Assembly (NCBI RefSeq): GCF_025244725.1
Contig: NZ_CP104203.1
Coordinates: forward strand, 2,914,001 to 2,978,000
Length of the DNA: 64,000 bases
Source: Chryseobacterium oranimense
GTDB lineage: Bacteria; Bacteroidota; Bacteroidia; Flavobacteriales; Weeksellaceae
Direction of reading: 5' to 3'
Shown piece by piece: positions 25,001-33,180 of the stretch (within the stretch, counting starts at the first letter, position 1; each line of letters starts with the position of its first letter). A model generated the notes under the pieces. It was not told the DNA's origin. It saw nothing but the letters and a program-made list of their open reading frames with translations, and searched no databases. The translations under genes were made by a program, and so were the position numbers.

Positions 25001-25942
25001 CTAAATTCCAAAATTGATAAAGACACTGAACCTGGATTTCGCTTCAATATCTCCACCCGCCAGATTGGAATAAACAGGTAACATTACTTCACTCCCCAGA
25101 CTGAATTTTTTATAGGACGCCTCAAAACCGAGCTTTCCGTATAAAGCACTTCCTGCCGTGTTGGGCAAAGCTTCATTAAACTGCTTGTTCTGATCATAAA
25201 CTTCGCCCTGAAGCCCGGCTTTGGCAGAGAAAATGGTGTTTTTGTCTCCTGCAAGCTGGTAAAAACCTGTCGCTGCATAATTCCACTGGTTTCCAAACCG
25301 GTAATTTTTTCTGTTTTCAGTTTTTATGGTGTAATCTGTATTGATCAGTACAGCCAGTTTATTCTTTTGAAATTTATAATTTAAAGCAGCCTGATAATCC
25401 CAGCTTCCCGTTCCGAGCTGAAAACTTGGATTGACTCCGGAAGCTCCTTTCTCATCAAATTTCCCAAAAGGAATCTTTACTCCTAAACCGCCATTAAGCT
25501 GATGAAAACTATCTTTGGAGCTGATAATCCGGTAAATTCCCATCAGGTTCAGATCTCCGATTCCATTAATATTGATATCGCCCTGCATTGTTTTCTTTTC
25601 ATGAAAATGGAACGGCAAACTGGCATATACACTCAGTTTTTCCGTCAATGGAATTTTACCCCAAACCTGCAGGGTATTAAAATACTGATCCTGTGTGAGG
25701 TCTTTTACAAAAAGGTTTTCTTTGGCTTTATAATGCTGTGCAAAATATTTGATCCCAATAAACTGGGGATTCAGTAAAGACTCAAAGCCGGAGGAACCGT
25801 TTCCTGCTGCACATCCGCAGGCATCACAGTCATCCAGAAAAATCCTGTTGATATCCGGGGAAATATAAAGGCTGTCATTGATTGTTTTAGCCTGACAGAC
25901 AACTGATAAAGCTAAACTTAGTATAAAAATTATTTTTTTCAT
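25001..25942 (-). CDS. Outer-membrane beta-barrel of the MbnP/MbnH locus
   Basis: 313 residues from ATG 25942. Signal peptide (1-18). The mature N-terminus carries the metal-type motif DDCDACGCAAG, followed by alternating amphipathic strands and a terminal strand RFSVFINFGI, typical of an outer-membrane barrel or transporter. It begins 10 bases after mbnH, so it shares the transcript. Barrels of this sort accompany MbnP/MbnH pairs and could pass copper or the modified MbnP ligand; that is inference. Confidence 0.78.
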   Translation of the reverse strand: MKKIIFILSLALSVVCQAKTINDSLYISPDINRIFLDDCDACGCAAGNGSSGFESLLNPQFIGIKYFAQHYKAKENLFVKDLTQDQYFNTLQVWGKIPLTEKLSVYASLPFHFHEKKTMQGDININGIGDLNLMGIYRIISSKDSFHQLNGGLGVKIPFGKFDEKGASGVNPSFQLGTGSWDYQAALNYKFQKNKLAVLINTDYTIKTENRKNYRFGNQWNYAATGFYQLAGDKNTIFSAKAGLQGEVYDQNKQFNEALPNTAGSALYGKLGFEASYKKFSLGSEVMLPVYSNLAGGDIEAKSRFSVFINFGI

Positions 25943-25952
25943 GTTCATGATG

Positions 25953-26999
25953 TCATTCTGCAAATTTTGGATTAGAAATAAAGCTTTTATCGGATAAGGT
26001 TTTCAAAAAAGTGATGATAAACTGCTTTTCCTGGATATTCATCGCAATTCCGATATTCCCGTTCTGTTTCAGGTGCGGATCAAGGTTGGGATTGTTTTCT
26101 ACATGATCTGAATAGAAGTTGAGGACTGCTTCAAGAGTATAAAATCTTCCATCGTGCATGTATGGAGCTGTATATTCTACATTTCTCAGGCTTGGCACAC
26201 GGAATTTCATCCAATCATTCTGATCAAGGGTTACACGGTAACGTCCGGCATCTTTAAACTGGGTGTTGTAATACATTCCTGTGTTCCTGAAACTTTCATC
26301 GGTAAATAATTCCCCGCTGTGGCAAGAGGCACATTTTTGTTGAAAGAGAGCCATTCCCTGGGATTCTTCAGAAGTAAACGTTTCTTTTCCCTGTTTAACC
26401 CTGTCGTATTTGGAATCTGCGGAGATCATACTCACCATGAACTGTGACAGGGCTTTCAGTACTCTTTCCCCGGTTATATTTTCATCACCATAAGCCGCTG
26501 CGAAAAGCTTTTTATACTTCTGATCTGCTTTCAGTTTTGAAATTATTTCAGGCATTGAACTGTCCATTTCATTTGCGTCTGTGATTGGGCTGATGGGCTG
26601 TTCATTCAGGTTATGGATCACTCCGTCCCACATGTACCTTTTGAGAAATGCCATATTTTGAATAGGAGGGGAATTACGGATTCCAATCCTGTCATCAACT
26701 CCGTGGCTTACGGTATGCCCGTGATGGGTAAAAGCATTTTCCTGAATATGGCAGAAGCCACATGAGATGGTGTTGTTCCTGGAAAGCCTTCCTTCATAGA
26801 ACAGTTTCCGGCCGAGTTCTACTCCATTTTTGGTTACGGTATTACCGGAGGCATCAAAAGTCATTTCAGGGAAATAAGAGGGAAATCGCAGGGAGTAGGC
26901 TTCATCTTTTTCCAGCGGCTGGATCACCTCATCTGAACAGGACATACAAGTCCAAAAGGGAATAACAACCAACATTATTTTGAATACAATCCTAATCAT
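25953..26999 (-). CDS. MbnH-like di-heme peroxidase-family enzyme
   Basis: 348 residues, probably a lipoprotein (WTCMSC, Cys21). There are two c-type heme sites: CGFCH (80-84) and CASCH (223-227), with further conserved His and Met residues (THHGHTVSHG, YTAPYMHDGRF). The family contains bacterial cytochrome c peroxidases, MauG and MbnH. MbnH oxidises a Trp of its partner MbnP to kynurenine, forming a copper site. The partner gene directly precedes this one with an 8-base overlap, which makes MbnH more likely than a peroxide-scavenging peroxidase. Confidence 0.88.
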   Translation of the reverse strand: MIRIVFKIMLVVIPFWTCMSCSDEVIQPLEKDEAYSLRFPSYFPEMTFDASGNTVTKNGVELGRKLFYEGRLSRNNTISCGFCHIQENAFTHHGHTVSHGVDDRIGIRNSPPIQNMAFLKRYMWDGVIHNLNEQPISPITDANEMDSSMPEIISKLKADQKYKKLFAAAYGDENITGERVLKALSQFMVSMISADSKYDRVKQGKETFTSEESQGMALFQQKCASCHSGELFTDESFRNTGMYYNTQFKDAGRYRVTLDQNDWMKFRVPSLRNVEYTAPYMHDGRFYTLEAVLNFYSDHVENNPNLDPHLKQNGNIGIAMNIQEKQFIITFLKTLSDKSFISNPKFAE

Positions 27000-27819
27000 T
27001 GTGAACGTGATCTACTTTAAACATGGCCGTAAGGTTATTGGTAACATCTACCAGATGCTGGCTTGAACCCATCATCATGTTATTTCCTGTAGTAAGGGAA
27101 AGCGTTTTGCTGCCGCTCAGAAACTGATTTAAATCTGCAAGGATATGAATTGAAGGCTTTATCTGTGAGCTTACTCTTGCGGTAGTTGGAAGATTCAACG
27201 TAATTTCCCGGTAAAGGTCAGGGGTATTATTAGCCGTAACATTTCCCATGTTTCCGGTATGATTCATGAATTCTGTATCTGCTGCCGTATTGCCGTACTT
27301 CCCTTCCAGTTTTACAAAAACATATCCGGCTGCCCATGACCAGGACATTCCTTTCTGTTTAGCTTTTGTCCAGAATTCTGCCTGTCCGTCCTGGCCTAAC
27401 AGATAAGCATTCTGACTGATTCCCAGTCCGAATTTTACTTTTTTATAATTATTTTTAGGAATACCATTAAGATTGATATAAACAATACCTGCAACAGCAT
27501 CAGCCTGATCTATGATGAAAGCGCCTTTGTCAGGATTATTTTCATTGTATTTAAATTCTTTTCCGCTCTCGTCAATCAGTGAGATATTGCTGATGACATA
27601 CTTCAGAGCTGAAAAGTTATGCTTCTGCCCTGCTGCTGAAGTTTGTACCGTTTGGTTGAGTACAATGTCACCCAGATTATTGAATCCGTTTTCAAACTTG
27701 ATCTGGAGATTTCCGGTTGAAGTATCCTGCGGATCGTCATCATCGCTATTCTGACATGAGGATAAAGTAAACAGGCTAAAAGCAATGAATAATAATGATA
27801 AAAATTTGTAGGTTTTCAT
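26992..27819 (-). CDS. MbnP-family copper-binding lipoprotein
   Basis: 275 residues from ATG 27819; the longer frame lacks a signal. Lipobox LSSC (Cys22). Family features are the opening LQIKFENGFNNLGDIVLNQ, the segment KYVISNISLIDESGKE, the Trp-rich stretch GMSWSWAAGYVFVKLEG (candidate site of Trp oxidation) and the C-terminal MFKVDHVHND with His residues. MbnP proteins hold copper via kynurenine and His. It is translationally coupled to mbnH. The 212-base gap upstream holds no gene and no clear TAnnTTTG box. Confidence 0.85.
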   Translation of the reverse strand: MKTYKFLSLLFIAFSLFTLSSCQNSDDDDPQDTSTGNLQIKFENGFNNLGDIVLNQTVQTSAAGQKHNFSALKYVISNISLIDESGKEFKYNENNPDKGAFIIDQADAVAGIVYINLNGIPKNNYKKVKFGLGISQNAYLLGQDGQAEFWTKAKQKGMSWSWAAGYVFVKLEGKYGNTAADTEFMNHTGNMGNVTANNTPDLYREITLNLPTTARVSSQIKPSIHILADLNQFLSGSKTLSLTTGNNMMMGSSQHLVDVTNNLTAMFKVDHVHND

Positions 27820-28031
27820 TTTGATTTTTAAGTTGAATTTTTTGAAACAGAAATGTGTTTGAATGATTGAACATTCAAATTTTTTAACCACAAAAGACAC
27901 AAAAGTTTTCTGACACTTTAGTTTTTTAAAGTGAATTGAAAACGGAATAAAAGAACACTTAAGTTTTGAAAATCAAATATTTTCAAACTATATGAGCTTT
28001 TTTTGTGGTTTTGTAAAAATTATAATTGAAC

Positions 28032-28400
28032 TTAAAAAACCGGTGGTTTGAAAATGTGTTTCAGAAACAGAAAAGAATAGGCTGTTTCGTAAAGAAAATT
28101 GAAACGGAGAGAAGAAAATCTCACTGTATTCTGAACTGATGTAATTTCAGGAAGTGTACAGATGTCAAGAATTTTCTGTCCTGAGTTTTTGGCTTTATTT
28201 AAAGGCAAAGAATCCGTATCATTCGTTTTTGCAAGTTCTTTGCTTACATAGCATTTTCCGTTACAGTGGAGTTCCGGTTTGCTTTTGTTGATGCAGAGAA
28301 CGGTGGAAATATAATCATAATTTACAGCATACTCCACCAATGGGATCAGAGGTCTGAATGCCATATAAAGGGTGAGGAATATGCTGCAAATTAAGTTCAT
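28032..28400 (-). CDS. Small CxGKCY membrane protein, paralogue A
   Basis: 122 residues. An N-terminal hydrophobic segment (1-25) is followed by YAVNYDYI, a Cys trio (LCINK ... HCNGKCYVSKELAK) and a variable linker, and the chain ends in IFKPPVF. It is a clear paralogue of the protein at 30336-30698 (shared YAVNYDYI, CxGKCYVSKELAK and a PP-ending tail). The Cys residues may bind copper or form disulfides outside the cytoplasmic membrane. It begins three bases after the superoxide dismutase gene. The family has no function I know of. Confidence 0.75.
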   Translation of the reverse strand: MNLICSIFLTLYMAFRPLIPLVEYAVNYDYISTVLCINKSKPELHCNGKCYVSKELAKTNDTDSLPLNKAKNSGQKILDICTLPEITSVQNTVRFSSLRFNFLYETAYSFLFLKHIFKPPVF

Positions 28401-28403
28401 CTG

Positions 28404-29078
28404 TTATTTTTTGCTTATCGCTTCATCATATCTTCTGCTTACTTCTTTCCAGTTAAGCACATTCCAGATGGCAGTAAGATAGTCTGCTCTTTTGTTCTGG
28501 TATTTCAGGTAATAAGCATGTTCCCAAACATCGATCCCTAAGATGGGTGTTCCTTTTTCTTCCACCACATCCATTAAAGGATTATCCTGGTTAGGTGTAG
28601 AAGATACGAATAGCTTCCCGTTCTTATCTACAGCAAGCCACGCCCATCCGGAACCAAAACGGTCTGCACCAGCCTTACTGATCTTTTCTTTGAATGCATC
28701 CATGCTTCCAAAGGTTTCAGTGATCGCTTTAGCTAGTTTTTCAGAAGGCTTAGTATCTTTTACAGGCGTAAGAACCGTCCAGAAAAGCTCATGGTTGTAA
28801 TGCCCTCCTGCATTATTTCTTACTGCCGGCGTAAGTTTGGAAACTCCTGAAAGGATCTGGAACAAGGTCTGCTTCTCCTGTGGCGTTCCCGCAATAGCTT
28901 TATTCAAATTGGCTACATATGCAGCAGCATGCTTTGTATAGTGAATTTCCATAGTCTGTGCATCTACCGAACCTTCCAGTGCATTGTAAGCATACGGAAG
29001 CGGAGTCTGCTTAAACTGCGCAAAAGCGAACTGTGCGGCAAATACGGCACTTAAAGCTGCTATTTTCAAAATCTTCAT
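28404..29078 (-). CDS. Exported superoxide dismutase (Fe/Mn family)
   Basis: 224 residues with a Sec signal peptide ending at FAFAQ (20-21). Metal ligands are His46 (MEIHYTKH), His96 (NHELFW), Asp183 and His187 (DVWEHAYY). Gln164 (TPNQDNPL) is the position typical of the Mn type. It converts superoxide to H2O2 in the periplasm or outside. It sits in the copper locus, where it may protect against Cu- and heme-driven radicals. It is likely co-transcribed with paralogue A downstream. Confidence 0.93.
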   Translation of the reverse strand: MKILKIAALSAVFAAQFAFAQFKQTPLPYAYNALEGSVDAQTMEIHYTKHAAAYVANLNKAIAGTPQEKQTLFQILSGVSKLTPAVRNNAGGHYNHELFWTVLTPVKDTKPSEKLAKAITETFGSMDAFKEKISKAGADRFGSGWAWLAVDKNGKLFVSSTPNQDNPLMDVVEEKGTPILGIDVWEHAYYLKYQNKRADYLTAIWNVLNWKEVSRRYDEAISKK

Positions 29079-29244
29079 AACGTTTTGTTTTTATGGTTTA
29101 ACAATATTTCTTTCTTAAAAGAAGGGAAACAGGAAGACATTTCTGCCTGAGGATTACTTTCATTGCCTGTTACTTCATTCATTCATCATTATCCATCATC
29201 AACTTCCAGCTTCATTCTTCTGTCTTTCAAGCCCGTTCCCTGTG

Positions 29245-29928
29245 CTATTTTAATAATTTCTTGATATCCTCGATCAATATTTCCCGGTCAGGATGGTATT
29301 TTCCGTTAAGCTTCGGGGTTTTCCCCTCTGGGTCTTCATAATTCAGTCCGGAATAATACAGGATCGGCATATTGTCTTTATTGTATCGGCAACGGATATT
29401 TCCTTCCTTATCTACCAAAGCGATCATTCCGCTGTGGTTAAGGCTTTCCCCTTCATCTTCTTTATCACCCACATAGATATTGAACTGGTCTGCCAGTTTC
29501 CCGATATAATCTCTGTTTCCCGTAAGAAAATGCCAGTCCGGGGATTTTGCCCCTACGCTTTTAGCGTGTTCTTTCAAAGTGGCAGGGGTATCGTTTTCCG
29601 GATCAATGCTTATAGAGATGATACCGAATTCCGGGCTGTTTATCTCATCTTCGATAAATCTCATGTTACGGTTCATCACAGGACAAATCGTAGGGCATCT
29701 GCTAAAGAAAAACTCTACCAGATATACTTTTCCCAGCATATCTTTATTGGTGATTTTTTTATTATTCTGGTCAGTGAGTTCAAAATCGGGAACCTTCATT
29801 ACGGTGTACAGGTTTTTCTTAAAATATCCCATTCCAACCCCTATTCCCAGAAACAGAAGAGCAAAAATCGCAATCGGAATGATTACCTTCTTCTTTGCTC
29901 CATTATTGTTCTTATTATTTTTGGGCAT
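29245..29928 (-). CDS. SCO1/SenC-family copper chaperone
   Basis: 227 residues from ATG 29928 (a start nine codons upstream is possible). One N-terminal TM anchor (about 14-36), then a thioredoxin-like domain with the copper site CPTIC (Cys78, Cys82) and His165 (LNHSGM). SCO proteins deliver copper to the CuA site of cytochrome oxidase or act as envelope redox proteins. It overlaps the end of the YHS lipoprotein gene by 14 bases. Confidence 0.93.
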   Translation of the reverse strand: MPKNNKNNNGAKKKVIIPIAIFALLFLGIGVGMGYFKKNLYTVMKVPDFELTDQNNKKITNKDMLGKVYLVEFFFSRCPTICPVMNRNMRFIEDEINSPEFGIISISIDPENDTPATLKEHAKSVGAKSPDWHFLTGNRDYIGKLADQFNIYVGDKEDEGESLNHSGMIALVDKEGNIRCRYNKDNMPILYYSGLNYEDPEGKTPKLNGKYHPDREILIEDIKKLLK

Positions 29929-30190
29929 ATTTCTCAGGATTTTTCTTGAACTCATCTTTACAGTAGCTACTGCAAAAACCGTACGTTTTATTTTTATAGA
30001 CTACCGTATCTTTCATATCATCTTCCGTCTTCATGTGGCAAATCGGGTCTTCTGCGTTGGCAAATTTAATTTTCTTCACAGTAGATCTCGAAGAAGCAGT
30101 GCTCTTTTTATGCTTTACTTTAGGCGTTTCCTGGGCACATGCAAATAATGAAACTGACAGCAATGCAGTTAAAATAATTTTTGATTTCAT
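29915..30190 (-). CDS. YHS-domain lipoprotein
   Basis: 91 residues. Lipobox LFAC (Cys18) and a basic linker. The YHS domain (about 42-88) has DPICHMK and YGFCSSYCKDEF, whose Cys and His residues are those that bind metal in copper-sensing and copper-ATPase YHS units. It overlaps the SCO gene, so the two are coupled. A role in sensing or buffering copper in the envelope is likely. Confidence 0.88.
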   Translation of the reverse strand: MKSKIILTALLSVSLFACAQETPKVKHKKSTASSRSTVKKIKFANAEDPICHMKTEDDMKDTVVYKNKTYGFCSSYCKDEFKKNPEKYAQK

Positions 30191-30335
30191 TTTAATAGTA
30201 AATTGAAATTAATTGTATTATGAATATATAAACAAATTATTAACTCAAAAATGATCATCATTTAACATTGGTCATTAAAAACCTCGATTAAACAGTGAGA
30301 CATTCTTGAAAAAAACTAAAAGAATAGTTGAAAAA

Positions 30336-30698
30336 TTATGTCAAAGGAGGATGGAATATCCGTGCAAAATATTCTGAATAATGATCATTGATATAATCTG
30401 AATATTTGATTTCTCTTTCAGGATCAGATTCTTTCTGGCCTAAAAAAGAAAGGATATCATGTGAAACGAAAACATCCAGACCGGATATTTTGATCACCTG
30501 GGAATTGCCGGACTGCTTTTCCGTTTTAGCCAGTTCTTTACTTACATAGCATTTCCCTTTACATGTAGACTGGGGAATATTTCTATTCTCACAAAGGTTT
30601 TTTACAATATAGTCATAGTTCACCGCATAGTTGATCAATGGCAAAACCGGGCGTAATGCAATGGTGAAGATGATGAATATGGAAATAAAAAATCTCAA
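30336..30698 (-). CDS. Small CxGKCY membrane protein, paralogue B
   Basis: 120 residues: hydrophobic N-terminus (1-22), then LRPVLPLINYAVNYDYI, LCENRNIPQSTCKGKCYVSKELAK, a polar linker and the ending IFHPPLT. It is a paralogue of the 28032-28400 protein. It is the first gene of the SCO/YHS group, 145 bases upstream of the YHS gene. The ending also resembles IWQPPKI of the small Cys-rich protein at 43311-43634. Confidence 0.75.
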   Translation of the reverse strand: MRFFISIFIIFTIALRPVLPLINYAVNYDYIVKNLCENRNIPQSTCKGKCYVSKELAKTEKQSGNSQVIKISGLDVFVSHDILSFLGQKESDPEREIKYSDYINDHYSEYFARIFHPPLT

Positions 30699-30715
30699 TG
30701 ATCCGTTCTGTTGTA

Positions 30716-30723
30716 CAAATATA
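30716..30723 (-). promoter_or_regulatory. -7 box of the copper-related genes
   Basis: TATATTTG on the minus strand, 18 bases before the start of paralogue B. No clear -33 TTG. Confidence 0.55.
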
Positions 30724-30810
30724 CTACTGAAATTGGGTTTATGTATTATTTATGATGAATGTCATTGTTATTTTTGATTGAGAACCGGTGAACCAAGTTA
30801 AAATAATATA

Positions 30811-30847
30811 AAGTCTCCGTTACAGTAATAACGGAGACTTTATTTTT
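30811..30847. terminator. Orphan terminator hairpin
   Basis: AAGTCTCCGTTA (30811-30822) pairs perfectly with TAACGGAGACTT (30829-30840), followed by TATTTTTAT. No gene ends here on the plus strand, so it may be left from a gene displaced by the insertion region, or it may stop minus-strand read-through. Confidence 0.7.
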
Positions 30848-30938
30848 ATCTCACTGATTTTGCTGATTAAGCAGATTTTTTGTTTCTGTTTAAAATCGTA
30901 TATTTTATTTTTGGTAACTACATACAACTTTACACAAA

Positions 30939-30965
30939 ATAAGGGACTTAACCAAGCCCCTTATT
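30939..30965 (-). terminator. Terminator of the frameshifted small gene
   Basis: AATAAGGG (30939-30946) pairs with CCCTTATT (30958-30965). It follows the stop (30968) of the minus-strand pseudogene. The T run on that strand is short. Confidence 0.55.
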
Positions 30966-30967
30966 AA

Positions 30968-31175
30968 TTACCAAGGCATATTCTCAAAGAAAATATCTTT
31001 AGTTACAAGAACTATAGCCGTAATAGCAATAACAGCTATAAAAGTATAAATGACAACATTTGCAATTATACCATTTCTCCTATTACGCCTGATGTTATTC
31101 TTTAATTAACCATTGGTAAGTTTCCATGTCTCCATGAGTAATTAAACTAAACTCTGTTTCATCGTATTGTTTCAT
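30968..31175 (-). pseudogene. Frameshifted small membrane protein gene
   Basis: ATG 31175 opens a 26-residue frame (MKQYDETEFSLITHGDMETY, then QWLIKE, stop). One base out of phase, the next frame runs open for 43 more codons (NNIRRNRRNG, then a clean TM helix around VVIYTFIAVIAITAIVLVTK, ending ENMPW) but has no start codon. Removing one A from the AAA at the junction restores a single 68-residue one-TM protein. It is thus either a broken gene or a +1 frameshift site. Confidence 0.6.
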
Positions 31176-31225
31176 GATTGTGATTTTTAATCACTCCAAA
31201 CTCAAAAGTGTAGTTAATATAAAAT

Positions 31226-31405
31226 AAAGAAGGTGTGAGTTTGTAGTTCTTATTTGACAGTAGAGGTTCTGGTAAACCTTGAAGTACAAACAAGACATAA
31301 CCCACACCCATATAGGATGCGGTTGTCTTATTTATTCTGTACTTCAATTGAATTTACCAGATTCCTACTGACAGAATAAAAAGCTAACAGCTTCTTTTAA
31401 TCGTT
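31226..31405. repeat. Long imperfect palindrome
   Basis: The stretch 31249-31287 (CAGTAG, TCTGGTAAA, TTGAAGTAC) is mirrored by 31339-31382 (GTACTTCAA, TTTACCAGA, CTACTG). The pairing continues inward (AAGACA-AACC with GGTTGTCTT) and, more weakly, outward (AAGAAG-TGT with ACAGCTTCTT). It forms a hairpin of about 175 bases with mismatches, of the kind seen in MITE-like elements or structured RNAs. The 734 bases between 30698 and 31433 hold this, two terminators, the frameshifted gene and the -7 box at 30716, and nothing else I can name. Confidence 0.6.
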
Positions 31406-31432
31406 AAAGTTTAACAAAAATAGAAATTAAAA

Positions 31433-31645
31433 ATGGAAAATAAGAAAGAAAAAGACACCACTAAGCACAAAGTGATGTCAGAGTTTTTAGAGGACAGAAT
31501 AATGATTGAGTTTAATGATATGTGTTGTATACTCCCTTTTAAAAAGCATGTAGATTTACATTATTATAAAGGTGATAAACTAATGTCAGCACTGATAACT
31601 TTCGATCAAATAGTTAATTTGATTAATCAAATTAAAGAATCATGA
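31433..31645 (+). CDS. Small orphan protein in the insertion region
   Basis: 70 residues, MENKKEKDTTKHKV start. Charged N-terminus, then a short alpha/beta segment with FNDMCCILPFKKH. Its end overlaps the convergent gene at 31627 by 19 bases. Function unknown. Confidence 0.5.
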   Translation: MENKKEKDTTKHKVMSEFLEDRIMIEFNDMCCILPFKKHVDLHYYKGDKLMSALITFDQIVNLINQIKES

Positions 31646-31866
31646 AAAATCAGTTTTAACTCGCTTTGAATTGATTCTGGAATATTATTGTCAAAATGTA
31701 TAGTTGGAGTTCCATTATTAATTAGTATAAAAAATAAACCAGAGTCAGATAAGCCATTATCCATTAATATCTGATTATTTAAGGCTTTCCAACCTTCAAT
31801 CTTCAATCTAAATTTTTCATTGAATGCTTTTTCTTTTTCACTATATAAAGTCTTTTTATTATCCAT
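31627..31866 (-). CDS. Small orphan protein in the insertion region
   Basis: 79 residues, soluble, with no recognised domain (ends ESIQSELKLIFHDSLI). Support for a real gene is the full promoter (TTG-N18-TATATTTG) 18 bases upstream and a good ATG. The convergent overlap with the 31433 gene is unusual and compact. Confidence 0.55.
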   Translation of the reverse strand: MDNKKTLYSEKEKAFNEKFRLKIEGWKALNNQILMDNGLSDSGLFFILINNGTPTIHFDNNIPESIQSELKLIFHDSLI

Positions 31867-31883
31867 ATTATATAAAATTTCAA

Positions 31884-31912
31884 CAAATATAGTAAAGATT
31901 TAACAAAATCAA
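31884..31912 (-). promoter_or_regulatory. Promoter of the 31627-31866 gene
   Basis: TTG (31912-31910), 18 bases, TATATTTG (31891-31884) on the minus strand, ending 18 bases before the ATG. Confidence 0.65.
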
Positions 31913-31958
31913 CCAGCCAAAATATTTCGTAACTTAATGTAACTTAAATAAAATCAGA

Positions 31959-32882
31959 ATGTTAAATACAAATATTAAGTCAGTTTTTGAACTGATGAAT
32001 ACATTTTCAACTGAACAATCCTGCATTGATTATTTAGAAGAGCAAAGATGGGGAGGAATTGTTGAAAGTCCTTTTGATTCACTATCACGAGTTTATAAAT
32101 GCAGCAAGAACAAATACAGATGTAAGAACACTGGAAAGTATTTTAACGCTAAAACAGGGACAATGTTTGAAAATTCTAAAATCGGTTTGAGGAAATGGTT
32201 CTTAGCTATATGGTTGGTGACTTCTCATAAGAAAGGAATTAGTTCAATACAGTTATCAAAAGATGTTGGTGTTACTCAGAAAACAGCTTGGTTTATGTTA
32301 CAAAGAATTCGTGCCTGTTTTGGAATTGAAAACAATAATGAATTAGAAGGAATCGTTGAATGTGATGAAACATTTATTGGAGGAAAGAACAAGAACAGGC
32401 ACAAAGACAAAAAGGTTAAAAACTCTCAGGGACGATCTTATAAAGACAAAGTGCCTGTCATGGGAATGCTGCAACGTGATGGTAAAATGAATGCTTTTGT
32501 TGTAACCGATACGAAAAGAAACAGCATCCAGCCTTTACTTTGCAGATATGTAAATCCTGAGACAACGATTTTGATCTCTGATGAATGGTTAGGATATACA
32601 GGATTAAACAAATATTACGATCATAGAATTATAGATCATTCAAAGAAAGAATATGTTAGTTTGCAGGATGGTTCTATTCATATAAACAATATAGAAGGTA
32701 GTTGGAATATTTTGAAAAAAAGTGTTTCAGGAATGTATAATTATGTATCAAAGAAACACCTCCAAAAATATGTTGATGAATTTGTCTATAGATTTAACTT
32801 GAAGAAGGTCTCAGACCAAGAAAAATTCAGATATTTGTTATCTAATTCAAATATCCGAACTAAATACAAAGAATTATGTTGA
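31959..32882 (+). CDS. IS1595-family (ISXO2-like) transposase
   Basis: 307 residues, full length. DDE-type catalytic residues are visible: Asp in ECDETFIGGKNK (about 137), Asp in ILISDEWLGY (about 208) and Glu in HINNIEGSWNILKK (about 245). The N-terminal zinc ribbon of the family is degenerate here (YKCSKNKYRCKNTGKYF keeps two of four Cys). I could not find convincing terminal inverted repeats on either side by eye. An intact frame suggests recent activity or a domesticated copy. Confidence 0.88.
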   Translation: MLNTNIKSVFELMNTFSTEQSCIDYLEEQRWGGIVESPFDSLSRVYKCSKNKYRCKNTGKYFNAKTGTMFENSKIGLRKWFLAIWLVTSHKKGISSIQLSKDVGVTQKTAWFMLQRIRACFGIENNNELEGIVECDETFIGGKNKNRHKDKKVKNSQGRSYKDKVPVMGMLQRDGKMNAFVVTDTKRNSIQPLLCRYVNPETTILISDEWLGYTGLNKYYDHRIIDHSKKEYVSLQDGSIHINNIEGSWNILKKSVSGMYNYVSKKHLQKYVDEFVYRFNLKKVSDQEKFRYLLSNSNIRTKYKELC

Positions 32883-33097
32883 GTGAACAATTAAAAAGAA
32901 AAAGAGTGAAAAATATTACGATAGATAATATTGAATACTTTGATGTTCAGGATATTAAAGATAATCATCCTGATCTTAAAGTAGACGTGAGTAAGATAAT
33001 GTACATTAAAGAAACTGCTTTAATTAAAGCTGAAGGTGTACATAATAAGACTGACTTTGATAAAATGATTAAACAGGTCTTTCCTAAGAAGGATTAA
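32876..33097 (+). CDS. Passenger gene after the transposase
   Basis: 73 residues, overlapping the transposase end by 7 bases. Basic start, then a small alpha/beta segment (YFDVQDIKDNHPDLKVDVSK) that resembles an antirepressor- or KilA-like helix pattern only loosely. Probably carried with the transposase. Function unknown. Confidence 0.55.
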   Translation: MLSEQLKRKRVKNITIDNIEYFDVQDIKDNHPDLKVDVSKIMYIKETALIKAEGVHNKTDFDKMIKQVFPKKD

Positions 33098-33180
33098 CCT
33101 GTTTAGTGTAAAATAGTATATACTTACCTTATTTTTTATGTTACCTGCTTACCTACTACCTGCAGTCTATGATTTGCAAC

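Noticed and set aside
25953..26999. Ordinary cytochrome c peroxidase
   Set aside because: The motifs would allow it, but the directly coupled MbnP gene makes the MbnH reading better.
31159..31347. 62-codon minus-strand frame over the long palindrome
   Set aside because: It spans most of the palindrome, overlaps the start of the frameshifted gene and has no promoter or recognisable protein features.
31226..31405. Integron attC site
   Set aside because: The palindrome lacks properly placed core sites and there is no integrase gene in the window.
31959..33097. Complete insertion sequence with defined ends
   Set aside because: No convincing terminal inverted repeats or target duplication could be seen by eye, so only the genes are annotated.
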